The notes under the pieces: model-generated
Databases searched by the model: none
Seen by the model: the letters and a program-made list of their open reading frames with translations, nothing else
What the model was told of the DNA's origin: nothing
Assembly (NCBI RefSeq): GCF_003576645.1
Contig: NC_044924.1
Coordinates: 20,080,689-20,144,688 of the forward strand
Length of the DNA stretch: 64,000 nt
Source of the DNA: Ipomoea triloba
Lineage: Eukaryota; Streptophyta; Magnoliopsida; Solanales; Convolvulaceae
Direction: 5' to 3'
Position numbers and translations under genes: made by a program
Part shown: one piece after another, positions 1 through 12,468 of the stretch
Layout of the letters: every line of letters starts with the position of its first letter
Position numbering within the stretch: the first letter of the stretch is position 1

Positions 1-2121
1 ACTAATTGGTTTTGTTCTTAAAACTAGATGTGATTGGGCGTGTGGTTGAGATTTATTCTCCTGTTGAGAAGGTCATAGCCGGTAAACTGAGTAGGCTAAT
101 TGATTTTGTGCTTGAAGACACTAGGTTTGTATCTCTACTGAATTTGGTTTATAATGGTGTGTATGGGGTGTTGTATTCTGATTTTTTGAATTGGTATACA
201 GTCAAAGACAAGTAAAGTGTACCTTGTGGGATGATCATGTTGATGAGCTAAGCTCGTATTTTAACTCTGCTGTTGCTGATCCTCTCATACTGTTGATTCA
301 GCTGTGCCGAGCTAAAATAATGGACAGTAAGTGTCCTATGCTTTACTATCCATTGCTATTTTATTCTCACTGCTATTGGGTAGTTATTTCCTACTTTCTT
401 ATGCAGATGGTGAGGTGCGAATCTGCAGCTCTTTCGACACCACGCAGCTGTTTTTTAACCATTCGTGTAAGGAGTTTAGGGAACTAAGGAACATGTCAAA
501 TCAGTAAATACCTAACAAATCATGAGGTTGTGTTATGTTTCCTTAAATGATTCTAATCTAAAATTTTCCCCCTATTTCTAGCTATAACACGAAGTTGACA
601 CCACTGCGACGTATCCAATCTAGCAGCAGACTGTGTGGTGCTAATATGGACTTTAGTCAGGGCAGTAATGATTTGGTGGTAACTCAGATTGAATAAATTT
701 ACAGCAAAAGAAGGTAAATCTAATGACTGTCTTTAAGTTTGAGCATTCTAGCATTTAGGGAAATAAGTTAGCTTATATTTACCTATATTGACCTATAGCA
801 CATATAAGCACATGTTTTCAATGGAAGTGCTTTTAACAATAAGCAGATAATCACATGTCATATAGGCACCTGTTTTAAGAAAATAATTTCAGAAAATTGC
901 TGACTGCTTATATCACAAATTGGAAGCTGTTTTTAACAAACAAATCACATAATCACATAAGATTGGTGTTAAGGTTTTATTTACTGAACTATTTTGTGTC
1001 AGTGATTATGGCAGCATACAAATAAAACAATAAGCACCTGCTTGTAGTATTAAATTGATCATAGCACATACAAGCAAATGTTTTCAGCAAAGAATCATAT
1101 AACATTGCTATCTATTTCACGTATTCGCAGCTTTGTTTAACAACTAAATAACATAATCACATAAGATTACTGTTAATAGTTTAATTAGTGTATTGTTCTA
1201 TAACTATTCTATAATGGGTCATAAGTGAGTATACAAGCAATGAAAAATTGTTTACAGTGTTTGTGTTTTGAATGTTATGTGATGATGAGTTTAATTTTCC
1301 TGGCAACTTGGGGAGTATTGGGTTGCGGGTCGTATTGTTGATGTAGAGAGTGTGGTAGATTGGTATTATGTGTCTTGCAAGGATAACTACTGCAAGAGAA
1401 AGCTTATTGAGAAGGGTGGAATGATGGTTTGTGGTGGTTGTAAAAGTTTTTGGCATGAAGGAGTCGTTAGATATAAGGTAATAGTTCGTGTAGCTGATGA
1501 TACTGGAGATGCCCCGATGCTGATATGGGATCGTGAATGCTCTGATTTGGTCGATGCTTCTGCGTCTGATTTATTGGCTAAATACCCTGAGGTTTGGCAG
1601 TGTATTTATTCTATTTTGTTCCTTACTTTTTAATTGTTGTGTTGTGATTAATGTCTTTTTTCTGCCTGGTTATAGGGGAATAAAGGAATTCCCCCAGAGT
1701 TGGGATGTTTACATGGGTTGTCAATGCTATTCAGAATTCTCATGAAAAAGGATCAAGCTGAGAGTTACTACTCAGCCTTCACATTTCTTAGCATTTGTAG
1801 AGATGAAAATGTTCTTGCCCAGCATTGTTCAAATATGTTGGGAGGCAGTGAAATAGATGGTATTTCTGGTGATGGGCATTGTGTTTCTGGGGTATGTTTT
1901 CTTATTTTTTTTCTGTTTGATTCGCAACAGGGTACTGTTGACTTATTTTATAAGCTACTAATTTATTGAACTCAATTTGTATGCTATAGGATTTCTTTTC
2001 TTTTGATGAGGAAGATTGTGTGGCAGTTGAGGAGGTTTCTCAGTGCTCTAGTTTAGAAAATGTGACTGGTTTGGAAGATTTTGAAGAGGGGTTTGGTGTG
2101 GATGGTGCACCTAAAAAGTAA
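1..2121 (+). pseudogene. RPA70-like single-strand DNA-binding protein gene of Helitron block A, 5' end outside window
   Basis: Replication protein A large-subunit homologue of the kind plant Helitrons often carry; RPA70 binds single-stranded DNA through OB folds. Exons can be traced at 28-124, 202-326, 407-494, 582-712 and further to a TAA at 2119-2121. The readable stretches include a DVIGRVVEIYSPVEK-type OB segment, CTLWDDHVDEL, NGEVRICSSFDTTQLF, and a DBD-C zinc ribbon near 1370-1450 with spacing C-x4-C-x12-C-x2-C. The two 5' exons seen in the block B copy (35408-35921) lie outside the window. The reading frame is broken: at 694-696 a TAA stands where block B has GAA. The splice donor after 124 is intact GT here. 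The gene sits at the 5' side of a Helitron whose RepHel lies downstream. The family assignment is firm. The exact exon ends in the 3' half are not. Confidence 0.82.
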
Positions 2122-2530
2122 CAAAAAAACAAAGGTAAAATTAACTAAACAAAACTAAGGTACATCAAAAATATTAGTATATATACTATATATATTATAA
2201 ATATAGTATACACTATAGACTATAGTATACTATGAATACTATATAACATTAACTAAGATGCACAAATTAACGTAGCTTTTACACTTTTACTTTTATACAA
2301 AGAAATATACATTCTCCAATTTTACTTCATGAAATAAAATAAAATAAAATAAAATAAAATAATAATAGATACTAAATAAACATGAAATATTATATCACAA
2401 AATATAAATTTAATATACATATCCTAAAATGAAACAATTATTATGTAAAAACTTTTAATGTGGATATTTGTTTATTTAATCACAATGGTTAAATGGAATT
2501 GAATATTCAATATTCAAAATTAATATAAGA
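2122..2530. repeat. AT-rich spacer with TA palindrome and (AAATA)n
   Basis: There is no coding signal. About 2170-2250 is a palindromic run of TATA/TAGTATAC-like repeats, and about 2330-2362 is an AAATA microsatellite. The same spacer is at 38100-38507 in block B. It ends at the A of the A|T target used by the Helitron that follows. Confidence 0.7.
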
Positions 2531-4080
2531 CTAGTTTTATACGCGCATTGCGCGAATGGGTTAATGCCCAATGTTTATATTTAAATAAATATTTGAGAGT
2601 ATATCAATGCAAGATTATATAGGAGAAGTTTATACGTAGGTAATTGAATGTCGAATTTTTTTATTTAAATATCTAACTCAAAGTATATGAATCCAAGATA
2701 ATATAGAAAATTCATTATAATTATTACTAAAATAAATGTTTTCAACATTGTAAAATCGATAGTCTAAAAATGATAGTCTAAATAAATATTACTTTTAATT
2801 TGAAATTTTCTAAGTGTTATTAATTCTCTTTTGAGTAACATTGTCATTGTACAATGTCTTCATCTTTACTATTTGTTCTCTTCCTTTTTGTTGGTAGCTA
2901 GTGTGTTATTTGCAATTCGGTTATTGTTGGTAGCATATTGACAATGTCATGCAATGGGATTATGATATTGGAGCATTGGACTTTCCTTTAGGTGTTCTGC
3001 TTGGGGTTCATTTGGTTTAACTATTATTGTTGAATGGGTTATTGTGGATAAAGAAATCCCTAGTTTAAGAAAAAAGATTAAATAAATTAATAAAAATTTG
3101 AAAATTGAAAATATTATGTATTCTAAAGATATTAAAAGGTAGTTTCTCGCTTCAATTTGCTGGGTAATGAGTTATTTGAGTACTTTCATTGTCAACAAAT
3201 CCCCCAAGTAGTTAATATGATTGGTTTCAAACTATTCTTTTTTATTTTTTTCATGGTATTAAAGAAATACATATGTATCATTTTTTTGGTGTAACTACTA
3301 ATTTATTTAATTGAATAAGAGTAAAAGAGAGTGATTCCGCTTCAATTTGTTGGGTTATTATTTGAGTACTCTCTTTGTCAACCAATCCCCAAGTAGTTAA
3401 TATAATTAGGTTCAAATTATTTTAAATTTTTTTCATATTATTAACAAAATACTTGGTAAATAAATATATAACATTATTTTGTACTATAACTTTGATATTT
3501 AATTACAAGATATTGTAAAAATAAGATAATGGACAATGTAATGAATATCAATTGATAAATTTGAATGTAAAGAATCTTTGCATGAGAGAAAATAAATACA
3601 ATATAACTAATGAAATTATTTCTCTTATTTAATTTAATTTTTTGATAATGAATAATTTTTTCAAATAAAGGTATTGTAGACACATAATTCTAAATTAAAG
3701 AAATACGTATGTATCATTTTTTGTTGTAGCTACTAATTTATTTAATTTAATAATAGTAAAATAGAGTGAGAAACTTAATTATGTCAAATTTGATTGAGAT
3801 GAGATTCGAACCTAAGACATTTCTTATAGAAATTAATGGGTAAGTTAAAAGTTAACGGAATATTAACGGAGAAGAGAATATTTAACGGAAAACTTAACGG
3901 ATAATCATAAAAGTAAGGTTAAATTAGGTAATCTCTATTAATAATATTAATCTGAATTATCTTAACCATCTATTTGATTAAATAATTCATCTGAACCATC
4001 CATTTGATTAAATAATTTGACCGTCATTTTTTCTACCCATTTTAGGCCTAACTCTCTTTGACTCTTATTAGTGTAGTAGA
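2531..4080 (-). mobile_element. Non-autonomous Helitron (1550 bp), present only in block A
   Basis: Read on the minus strand, the element starts TCTACTACACTAATAAGAG and ends with the hairpin CGCGCAATGCGCG followed by TATAAAACTAG. These are the 5' TC and 3' hairpin-CTRR ends typical of Helitrons. It sits between A (2530) and T (4081), the usual AT target. Block B keeps the uninterrupted target at 38501-38512 (TATAAGATATCT), so both ends are fixed to the base by an empty site. I see no significant ORF, so it must have moved using proteins supplied in trans. The interior is AT-rich with scattered poly-T. Confidence 0.93.
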
Positions 4081-4424
4081 TATCTATACTACCATCACAT
4101 ATTCTTAGCACATAATCAATTTCTCATGTCATATATTGCCCGTATATTACGGCAAATTGCTTACTAATATTTTTTGAAAGGGAATAATGTAATTAACAAC
4201 TACTTTAAAACATAATAACAACTCTTATACTATAGTAAAGAAATAAAAAAAACCAATTCAATTGGAATAAATACTTCCAAACAAATAAAAATAATTATAT
4301 ACAACAATTTATGTTTATTTTTTTACATAAAGATAATATCAAATATAAAATATAAAATTAAATATAATAATTACACACTTCATCTATTTAAATATACAAA
4401 AACATACACGCGCGCGCGCGCGCG

Positions 4425-4455
<31 letters not shown>

Positions 4456-4650
4456 TATTTAAAGCCCAATTTTAATAACCCATTGCCCTATCTCCTCAAT
4501 ATTGTGTCCAACATTTAACCCAAAGCCCAAAGCACTAAATAAAGCCCAAAAACTCTAAACCTAAAACTTAGAAAAAAATCATCCTTTTGCATTCTGGAAA
4601 CAAAAAGCAAAAGCAGCGTATACAATGTCCCGAAACCTAGTAGTTATGCC
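4081..4650. repeat. Helitron spacer with CG/CA/TA microsatellite
   Basis: Non-coding. A compound microsatellite (CG)n(CA)n(TA)n lies at about 4408-4456; block B has a longer CA tract at about 40160-40222. Position 4104-4108 (CTTAG) is the empty site of the solo LTR found in block B. About 4524-4867 is missing from block B. Confidence 0.65.
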
Positions 4651-5268
4651 GTGGACCCAGGTCCACCATGTAAGGTAAGGTGGACCTACAAGGTGGACCT
4701 GGGTCCAAAAACGACGCCATTTTTTGTTTCTTTCTTTCTTTCTTTCTTTTTTTTTTTCTGCTAAACATATTGGCCTGAAATGTGGAACACAAACTCTACA
4801 TTCACATACACTATACTCTACATTCACAATTTGTAAACTCCACATTCACACATTACAGGATTATATGTTTAGTAACTATATTACCACTATTATGCATTCA
4901 CACATTCAAAACTCTATATTAACAGGTCCTATACTCCATATTCACAACTTGAGAACTCCACATTCACACATTATAGGGATACAAGTTGCTAGAACTTCTT
5001 AACTCTATTACAGATTCACACATGCATAACTCTATATTCAAGATTTCTATACTCCATATTCACAATTTGAAACCTCCACATTCACACATTTCTGGGCAAC
5101 TCTACATTCATACAATCATAAGTCTACATTCACGATTTCTGTACTCTACATTCACACTTTGAAACCTCTACATTCACACATTTTTGGACAACTCTATATT
5201 CAGCAATATGTTTACTAATTTAAAATAATAAAAAAAAGACAGAACGCGTAGTTTTGGACCCAGGTCCA
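4651..5268. mobile_element. MITE-like element with inverted ends and internal minisatellite
   Basis: An imperfect palindrome at 4651-4706 built on GGACCCAGGTCCACC and its complement is followed by CAAAAACGACGCC. At 5236-5268 the mirrored sequence (ACGCGTAGTTTTGGACCCAG) returns in opposite orientation, so the segment has terminal inverted repeats. Between them, about 4790-5200, lies a degenerate tandem array of units resembling ACTCTACATTCACACATTT. No ORF looks real. The superfamily is unclear; a Mutator-like or other DNA transposon derivative is possible. Confidence 0.6.
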
Positions 5269-5710
5269 CAGCATAATTTGCGCCCGAAACCCTATCCAGT
5301 CGCTCGTATGTCCTCATCTCCAGTTCATCCATTCTGGAAACTTAGACCACAAATTACACATGGGATTCCACCAATTTTTTTCTTCTTCCATGCACCTCTG
5401 TCTCGAATTTCATCCTTCATCGATTTTGGCTGGGCGACGTAGTTTTCGGACAAGAACATCGATGCGATTAAATCCCCAAAAATCTAAATTCCTTTCGCCG
5501 ACGTAGATTTCACGACTATCTCCTAAATCCTGCTCCTTGATCTAGGTTTTCCTACTATCTACATCTAGTATTGTCACCACTCTATACTTTTAAACCCACA
5601 CCCAATACAAAACAACAAACCCTAACCTCGTGTTCCTCGATTTCACATATACCAAACCGCTATCCAAGAAGAACAATTCGCGTACAAAGAACCACATCTC
5701 TGAGGTAAAC
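5269..5710 (+). other. Possible captured host-gene 5' leader (first non-coding exon)
   Basis: This stretch is less AT-rich than its surroundings and reads like a plant 5' leader: CT-rich tracts, repeated AAACCCTAA-type motifs, and an exon-like end CATCTCTGAG followed by GTAAACCCTAATC, a good splice donor. No long ORF is seen. The same segment is in block B at 40728-41165. Helitrons commonly capture host exons and promoters, so capture is the likely origin. The donor gene is not identifiable by eye. Confidence 0.35.
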
Positions 5711-5793
5711 CCTAATCTATTTACTTTATATATTTTTCATTAATAATTTTTGCTTTTTTTTTTTTCTTGGGTTTCTATCGACAAATATTATTT

Positions 5794-5824
<31 letters not shown>

Positions 5825-7615
5825 GTATATATATTCAGAAAATTCATGAATCATGATTTTTTTAATATATGAACAAATATAGGAGTCCGAAGAATTAATA
5901 TCTGTCAAAATATTCATTCGAATGATGTAATTGATAGATGCATTCAATTCATAGATGTCAATTACTGTGTTAAAAATGTTATTTTTTACAATTTTTTGGA
6001 TCATATTAGTATGTTTTAAATTAATAAAACCATTAATTTACATTTATCTGTATAAACATCAAGCTTATAAATTTGTTGTCCACCACCCACCAAAAAGATT
6101 AAAAATAGGTAAATAAATTAGCAGTTAAAACAGTATTTTTCTCTTATATTGCATATTCAAAGCTTTAGGAGAGATCAAAAGAAGAAAATCATCCAACAAA
6201 ACAGTACGCAAGTGGTTTAATTAATTGAAATGAAAAAGCACAGGTACGAATCGAAATTACCTTCATCTTCTAACTGTCTTGTCCTTTTTACCGTATATGG
6301 TAGTTGAAGAATTCAATTTTCTCATTGAATTTGAATTTGTTGATCTAATATTTGTTTGAGAGCATTTGTAGTTAGTGCCTTAAATGCTATGATATATAGA
6401 TAGCATAGAATTCAAAATAGATGAGTAGAACATCCTTTCAAGTATCAATGTAGAAAGTCAAAACTTAACATCAACAATTAATGCATGTTAGTAGGGATAG
6501 GTGTAGGACCAATTATTAAAATATATATCTATATCTATTTTGGTTTTTGTGTACCTTGTAATTTACTCAAAAAGTAATATGTATTTTACAAGTGTTCATG
6601 CTTCTTGGAATGAAACAGAATAGATTTTTCAACTAATCCATCAATAATCTACAATAATACTAACAACTTTGGGTAAGTAATGACAAAGGAGTCTGATGCC
6701 ATTTTTTTGGATGTGACAGGCACACAAAAACATTTAACAAACAACTTTGCATTCTTATTTATGACATTTTGCAATGTTCCCGTATAATCGTGCAGCATAT
6801 TAGAACCACCTTTTAAAATTTTTTTTACTTACTGACTAAACTGTAATTTAAGAAAATGAATAAGAGTCCATATTTTTTATGCTAAATGTACTTTCAAAAT
6901 TTACAGATTTAATTTTAGGCTTTTTTCTTAACTGGAAAGGCTTATTTTAATTATTTTATGAAATTCAAATCTTAAAGAAATTGAAACTAACTTTTTTTTG
7001 AAAGGACAGTCCAAGCAAATTTTTAACAAAACCATACTTATCCAATTTTACCCAACTATTTTATCTTCTTCTATATGGTAGCCTATTTTCAAAGACTATT
7101 TTAAAAAAAGAATAGTTATCTGTTTGAATAGACACAAATTAAATTGTTCTTTGAAAATGTAACTTGACATTGTGCTATACATGATTGTAATTGACTTAAA
7201 TTAGTTAAGAAATGCATATTACAAATTTTCTCCTTTTTTTTTAAACTGTAAGTTCTCTTATTACTTACAAATTTGTTTTATAAAACTTAAATATTAAGTT
7301 TGTTTTCCACGCAGTTGAGTTTTTTTTTTATCAAAAACCTTACATCCAATTGAAGAAGATTAAAGTGTTCTTCTTACTTACTATAACCTATATCTCATGA
7401 TTGTTTTATATCTCAAGTATCCCACTGAACTATGAACCACAGTGTTTGCTTAATCTCAGCCTCTATTCAAATAGGAAACTTGGTTCTATAAAAACAAAGT
7501 TAATTTTGATGTTTATGTAGAAGGACAATACTTGTTAAATGTTTAGCTTCACTTGTAAATCATCATATGTTACATGATTATTTTAGTTGCCACTGCAGAG
7601 TGTTACATTACCAAG
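5711..7615. other. AT-rich Helitron spacer, no gene seen
   Basis: It holds a (GT)n(AT)n microsatellite at about 5794-5834 and poly-T tracts but no convincing ORF on either strand. It is nearly colinear with 41166-43010 of block B, differing by small indels and substitutions. Confidence 0.6.
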
Positions 7616-7619
7616 TTAA

Positions 7620-8030
7620 GAAGGATGATCATATAATAATGGTTACATGAGTACAGGACTTCGTTAGGTAACTGAGTAAAGTGCTTATCAAAACACTTTA
7701 CTGTAGTTACCACAAAATCATTACATACTATTACAGCCAAAATACCTAGTACAAGCTACTGCAAGGCCTTATCAACCAACCACAAAACACCAAAATGATC
7801 TGCTACATAGTAAATAGCATACTAATACAATATGAGATTTAAAAGCACCAAGTCTCCAAAAAACCAAAGCCAAAAATCATAACCTTAACACTAAGGCTAC
7901 ATTGAACAGACTACTTTTCTTCGTTCACAGCAATACCCTTACTTTTCTTAGAACTACCACAACGATCAAAGTCCTTCAATTGCAAGTCTTTTATCTTCTG
8001 CTTATCCCAATTTTAGTTGTGGCAACCCAG
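7620..8030 (-). pseudogene. Possible captured 3' end of an unidentified host gene
   Basis: On the minus strand about 7910-8008 reads as an open, lysine-rich C-terminal peptide of about 32 codons (contains KDFDRCGSSKKSKGIAVNEE) ending in TAG. It is followed by roughly 290 bases of T/G-rich sequence resembling a plant 3' UTR. The same segment is in block B (about 43030-43445). A 45-base hairpin (GGTAACT...AGTTACC, about 7668-7715) lies in the UTR-like part. I do not recognise the protein, so capture of a gene end by the Helitron is an inference. Confidence 0.35.
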
Positions 8031-8147
8031 GTTAGTGAATGAATTTTATTCGTTATTGTGCTTTAAAAAACTTATTTTCTTTATATGTCGTAAATATTTT
8101 GACTTTATTTAGAAGAACAATGTTTTAGACTATTTATTAATTATTAT

Positions 8148-8280
8148 TGAGTAATTAGAGTCTTTAGGATTAGTTAGATTATTATTATGATGGTTACCCC
8201 AAGTTCATGGTTCATCCCTCTGTATATAAACGTTGTATTCCTCTCTTCATAAACACTGAATCGAAACAAATTCACTAATC
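8148..8280 (+). repeat. 5' LTR of copia, block A, with adjacent mutated PBS
   Basis: Starts TGAGTAATTAGAGTC and ends CACTAATC, with a TATA-like TGTATATAAA inside. The primer-binding site follows directly at 8281. Here it reads TAGTATCAGCC, whereas block B has TGGTATCAGCC, the usual initiator-tRNA-Met complement. A G-to-A change has damaged the PBS in this copy. Confidence 0.9.
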
Positions 8281-8303
8281 TAGTATCAGCCTACTCCGAT
8301 CCT

Positions 8304-11300
8304 ATGGCAGACCAAAATAACCAACCCCCACCACCGGTTCAGAATGAAGCCCCAATGTATTCTTCAAGCCGGACCGTGACCACTGTCAAGGTGCTTGAAT
8401 CCCGTACCCCAAATATGCTGCACAAGCGCACCACTACGTGTCCATCAAGCTAACTGCCACTAATTACCTCTTTTGGAAAACGCAACTTGTGCCTTTTTTA
8501 CGAGGCTAGAACTTTTACGGGTTTGTTGATGGCTCCAACACATGTCCACCGGAGTTTGTCGCGTCAACCTCTTCCGCGCCTCCGGTCACCAATCCACTGC
8601 GTGCTCAGTGGATCCAACAGGATCAGTCAATCCTTAGCATGATCATTTTATCGCTTGTAGAGGAGGTTCTATACTTGGCCATTGGTCATTCCACCTCACG
8701 GTCAGTTTGGATGGCGGTCGAAACCGCTCTTAGTTTGACCTCGCGAGCGCGATATTTAAGCCTACTCACGCAACTACAGAATCTGCGCCAAGGAGACCTA
8801 ACGCCGGCAGACTATCTGGGCAAGGCACAAGTCCTTGTTGAACAGCTTGCGCAGGCCGGACGTCCGATTGACCTTGATGAGCAAAACTTGCACGTATTCC
8901 GGGGACTTCGAGCGGAGTTTCGTGGCCTCGTCGCGTCGCATACCACGAAGAGTGCCCCCTTGACCATTCTAGAGGTGGCGGATCTTCTGTCGACGCATCA
9001 ATACTTGTTTCCAGAAGATACCAGCGCGCAACTCCCTCCACCACTTTCGGCGTTGATAGCTCAGCATCCGTCGTCGGCCCAGCGCTCGCACCATGAAGGC
9101 AGTCACGGACGTGGACGCCACTATAGAGGGCAGCGAGGAAGAGGCCAGAGGGGGCGTGGGGGTGTGCGTTGCCAGTTGTGTGACGTTCCCGGACATACCG
9201 CCATCACGTGCTATTGTCGTTTCGTCGATACGTCCGGACAGAGGCCGCCACCTGCACCGCTAGCTTCTCACGTTGCTGCTCCGCCACATGTAAACATGGC
9301 CTACCAACAGTCTCAAGATGACTTGCACTCTGTGCCTTTTTCCAATGTGTGGTTTCCCGACACAGGAGCAGACTCCCATGCCACACCACATGCTGATAGC
9401 CTCCACGACGTAGAGACCTATCATGGCAACGAAACTCTGCGAGTTGGTGATGGATCAAGTTTGTCAATTTTGAACACGGGTTCAGTTTCTATATCCTCAA
9501 AGTTATGGTCACTGTCTCTCAATAACATCCTGCATGTACCAAAATTGCGTGCTTCTTTATTGTCTGTGCACAAATTCACCAATGACAACAATGTTTACTT
9601 CGAGTTTCATCCCTCTCATTTTATTGTGAAGGATCGTATCACCCATCAGGTTCTGCTTAGTGGTCCCAGCCAAGGTGGGATGTACTCACTGAATACGTCG
9701 TCTCCCGTGGCCTTTATGTCTGCTAGAGCATCCCCAGAAGTTTGGCATAGTCGCCTTGGTCACCCACACCTTCGAGTACTTCGTCAGGTTCTTTCTAGAT
9801 CTCCCGTTAGGGGGTCTTTTCGTTCTCTTAATAACATATGTACTACGTGCCAAATGGGTAATTTTGCGCGCTTCCCACTTGAACGCGTTGAGAACTCCAG
9901 TAAATCCATTCTTGAACTAGTGTACACGGACATTTGGGGACCATCACCGGTCCCGTCAGTTGATGGCTCACGATATTTTGTACTGTTTGTCGACGATTTC
10001 TCTCGTTACATTTGGTACTATCCGATGAAATTGAAAACTAACATATATTCAATATTTAATAAATTTCGTGCTATGGTCGAAAAATATTTTTCCTGTCCTA
10101 TAAAATGTATTCAGTCAGACCTGGGTGGTGAATATCGCAAACTACACGTCGTATTCACTGCCGCAGGAATTATACACAGGTAGTCCTGTCCACACACGCA
10201 CGAGCAAAATGGCCGTGTGGAACGCTGACACCGCCATGTTGTTGAGTCTGGCCTAACTTTACTTGCCCACAGTCAAGTCCCGCATAAATATTGGTCTTAC
10301 GCTTTTGAGTTCGTGGTACATTTGATAAATCGAATGTCGTCCTCTGTTACACAGAATACTTGTCCATATTCGTGTCTGTTTCACAAGTCTCCTAATTACA
10401 ACTTGCTACGTGTGTTCGGGTGTGAATGTTTTCCATGTCTACGCCCATATAATAGACACAAAATGGATTATCGTTCTATACCATGTGTTTTCTTGGGATA
10501 TCTCGACTCTTTCAGTGGTTACAGGTGTTTAGACACAGTCACGGGTCGTGTTTATATCGCCAGGCATGTCCGTTTCAATGAGGAAGTGTTCCCTTTTTCT
10601 AAACCACCAAGTGAGATACCTAGTTCTTCAGCCATCGCCGTTGCGCCCTCCATGCCTTGGGTGTGTGCACAAATCCATCAACCTACAATGTTGGGTGCAC
10701 CATCTTCACGCACCATCCTCCCGCGCCACAGATGCAAGTCCCGCCCTCTTCATCATCTTTTAATGCCACATCGTCTCTTTAGCCGACGACCTCTTCCAAT
10801 ACAACAACTCGCCCACGGAAGAGACGACCCACGGCTCGGACTCATGTTATGCGCCTCCGCACTACGACATGCGTCCAACGTCGCACTCCAACGGCCTTGG
10901 TGGCCTCGGCTGATGATGACGAGCCCACCTATCATTCGCAAGCCATCAAACTACCATAGTGGCGCAATGCGATGGATGTGGAGTTCAATGCACTCTTGCA
11001 CAATCAAACCTGGCAGCTGGTGCTGGCGAGGCAAGACATGAACATCATAGGTTGTAAATGGGTCTTCCGCGTTAAGAGGAAAGCCGATGGCACTATTGAA
11101 AGGTACAAAGCTCCGCTAGTAGCCAAGGGATTCAACCAGGTACTTGGGGAAGACTATTTTGAAACATATAGCCCAGTAGTCAAACCGACCACTATACGCC
11201 TTCTCTTGTCGTTTGCGATCTCCAATCAATAGACTATGCGGCAATTAGATGTCCACAACGCCTTCTTAAATGGGCACATTACAGAAGATATCCACATGCG

Positions 11301-12458
11301 ACAGCCACCAGGCTATGCCAACTCGGCTTACCCCCATCACGTGTGTAAGCTACAATGTTCTCTATATGGCCTTAAGTAGGCCCCACGTGCCTGGTTTACA
11401 CGGCTCAATAACTACTTAATACAAGTTGGGTTTCGCCCCTCCAAAACAGATGTATCCTTATTCATTTATGACTCAGGACAATTGCGAGCTTACATTCTAG
11501 TTTATGTTGATGATATCTTATTACTGGTAATGATGCTGGCCTGGTTAAAAATATCCTATCAAGATTGTCCTCTGCGTTTAAAATCCGTGATCTTGGCAGA
11601 CCACGGTTCTTTTTAGGTATTGAAGCGATCTATAGTACATATGCCGTAGTCTTATCTCAACGCCGGTATATGATAGAGCTTCTTCGCAAAGCTGGTATGG
11701 ACTCATGCAAACCGCATGCCACTCCAATGTCGGTGACCACTTCAAGTCCCACTGATGGCTCCGCCCCATTGGATGATCCCACACCATATCGGCAGTAAGT
11801 TGGTTCTTTAATGTACTTACTAATCACCCGCCCGGATTTATCTTTTGTAGTGAATCGGTTGTGCCAATTTACGCACAAACCCACACAGGACCGTTGGGCG
11901 GCTCTCACACGGGTGCTAAGATATGTAAAAGGGACTCTAGGTCATGGGCTCCGCCTCACAGCCTCGCCATCTGCAGTCGTGCATGCATTTTTGGACTCTG
12001 ACTAGGCTGGTTGTTCACTTGATCGAAAGTCAACGGCGGGGTTCGCGATCTTTCTCGGCCCAAACTTAATATCATGGGTGTCACGAAAACAACGCATTGT
12101 TGCGCGCTCCTCAACCGAAGTAGAATACAAAGCCCTGGCGGATGTTGCTGCAGAGGTGGTATGGATACAATCTCTCCTACGTGAGCTTGGCCTACTGTAG
12201 TCGGCGGTTCCAATGCTCTGGCGCAACAATCTAGGCGCAACTTACCTTTGCGCCAACCCCGTTTTTGACGCTAGGACGAAGCATGTCGAAGTTGACTATC
12301 ACTTCGTCCAGGACTAGGTGTCAACCGGTGCTCTTAAGGTTAACTTTGTTTCCACGCATGACTAGCTAGCTGATATTTTCACCAAGGCTCTATCTTCTTC
12401 GCGGTTTACTGATATACGTATCAAGCTTGGCGTCGTCCCCTGTCCTCCATCAGCTTGA
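8304..12458 (+). pseudogene. Copia gag-pol polyprotein, block A, decayed
   Basis: Domains in order: gag (8304-9160); CCHC knuckle with CQLCDVPGHTAITC near 9170; protease WFPDTGADSHAT near 9352; pre-integrase HSRLGHPHL near 9745; integrase core with VDDFSRYIW and SDLGGEY (about 9910-10180); RT with CKWVFRVKRKADG near 11055 and YVDDILL near 11505; RNase H with [11 protein letters not shown] near 12107. Breaks: a one-base deletion near 8420; TAG at 10182-10184 where block B has CAG; further in-frame stops near 11230 and 11377; a one-base deletion near 11530. Breaks shared with block B: TGA near 10227, TAG near 10780 and TAA near 11797. Many stops are C-to-T or G-to-A changes, as expected for methylated DNA. 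Confidence 0.9.
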
Positions 12459-12468
12459 GGGGGTGCAT

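Noticed and set aside
1352..1633. Independent small zinc-finger gene
   Set aside because: It is the DBD-C zinc-ribbon exon of the RPA70-like gene, in frame with QLGEYWVAGR upstream.
2170..2250. TA palindrome as a replication origin
   Set aside because: It is simple TA-rich repeat sequence with no further supporting signal.
4724..5002. His/Thr-rich frame in the spacer
   Set aside because: It is produced by the CATTCACA minisatellite; the frame is not kept in block B.
7668..7715. Hairpin as a microRNA precursor or CRISPR-like repeat
   Set aside because: It is a single 45-base stem-loop in a possible 3' UTR, too short for a plant miRNA precursor and not repeated.
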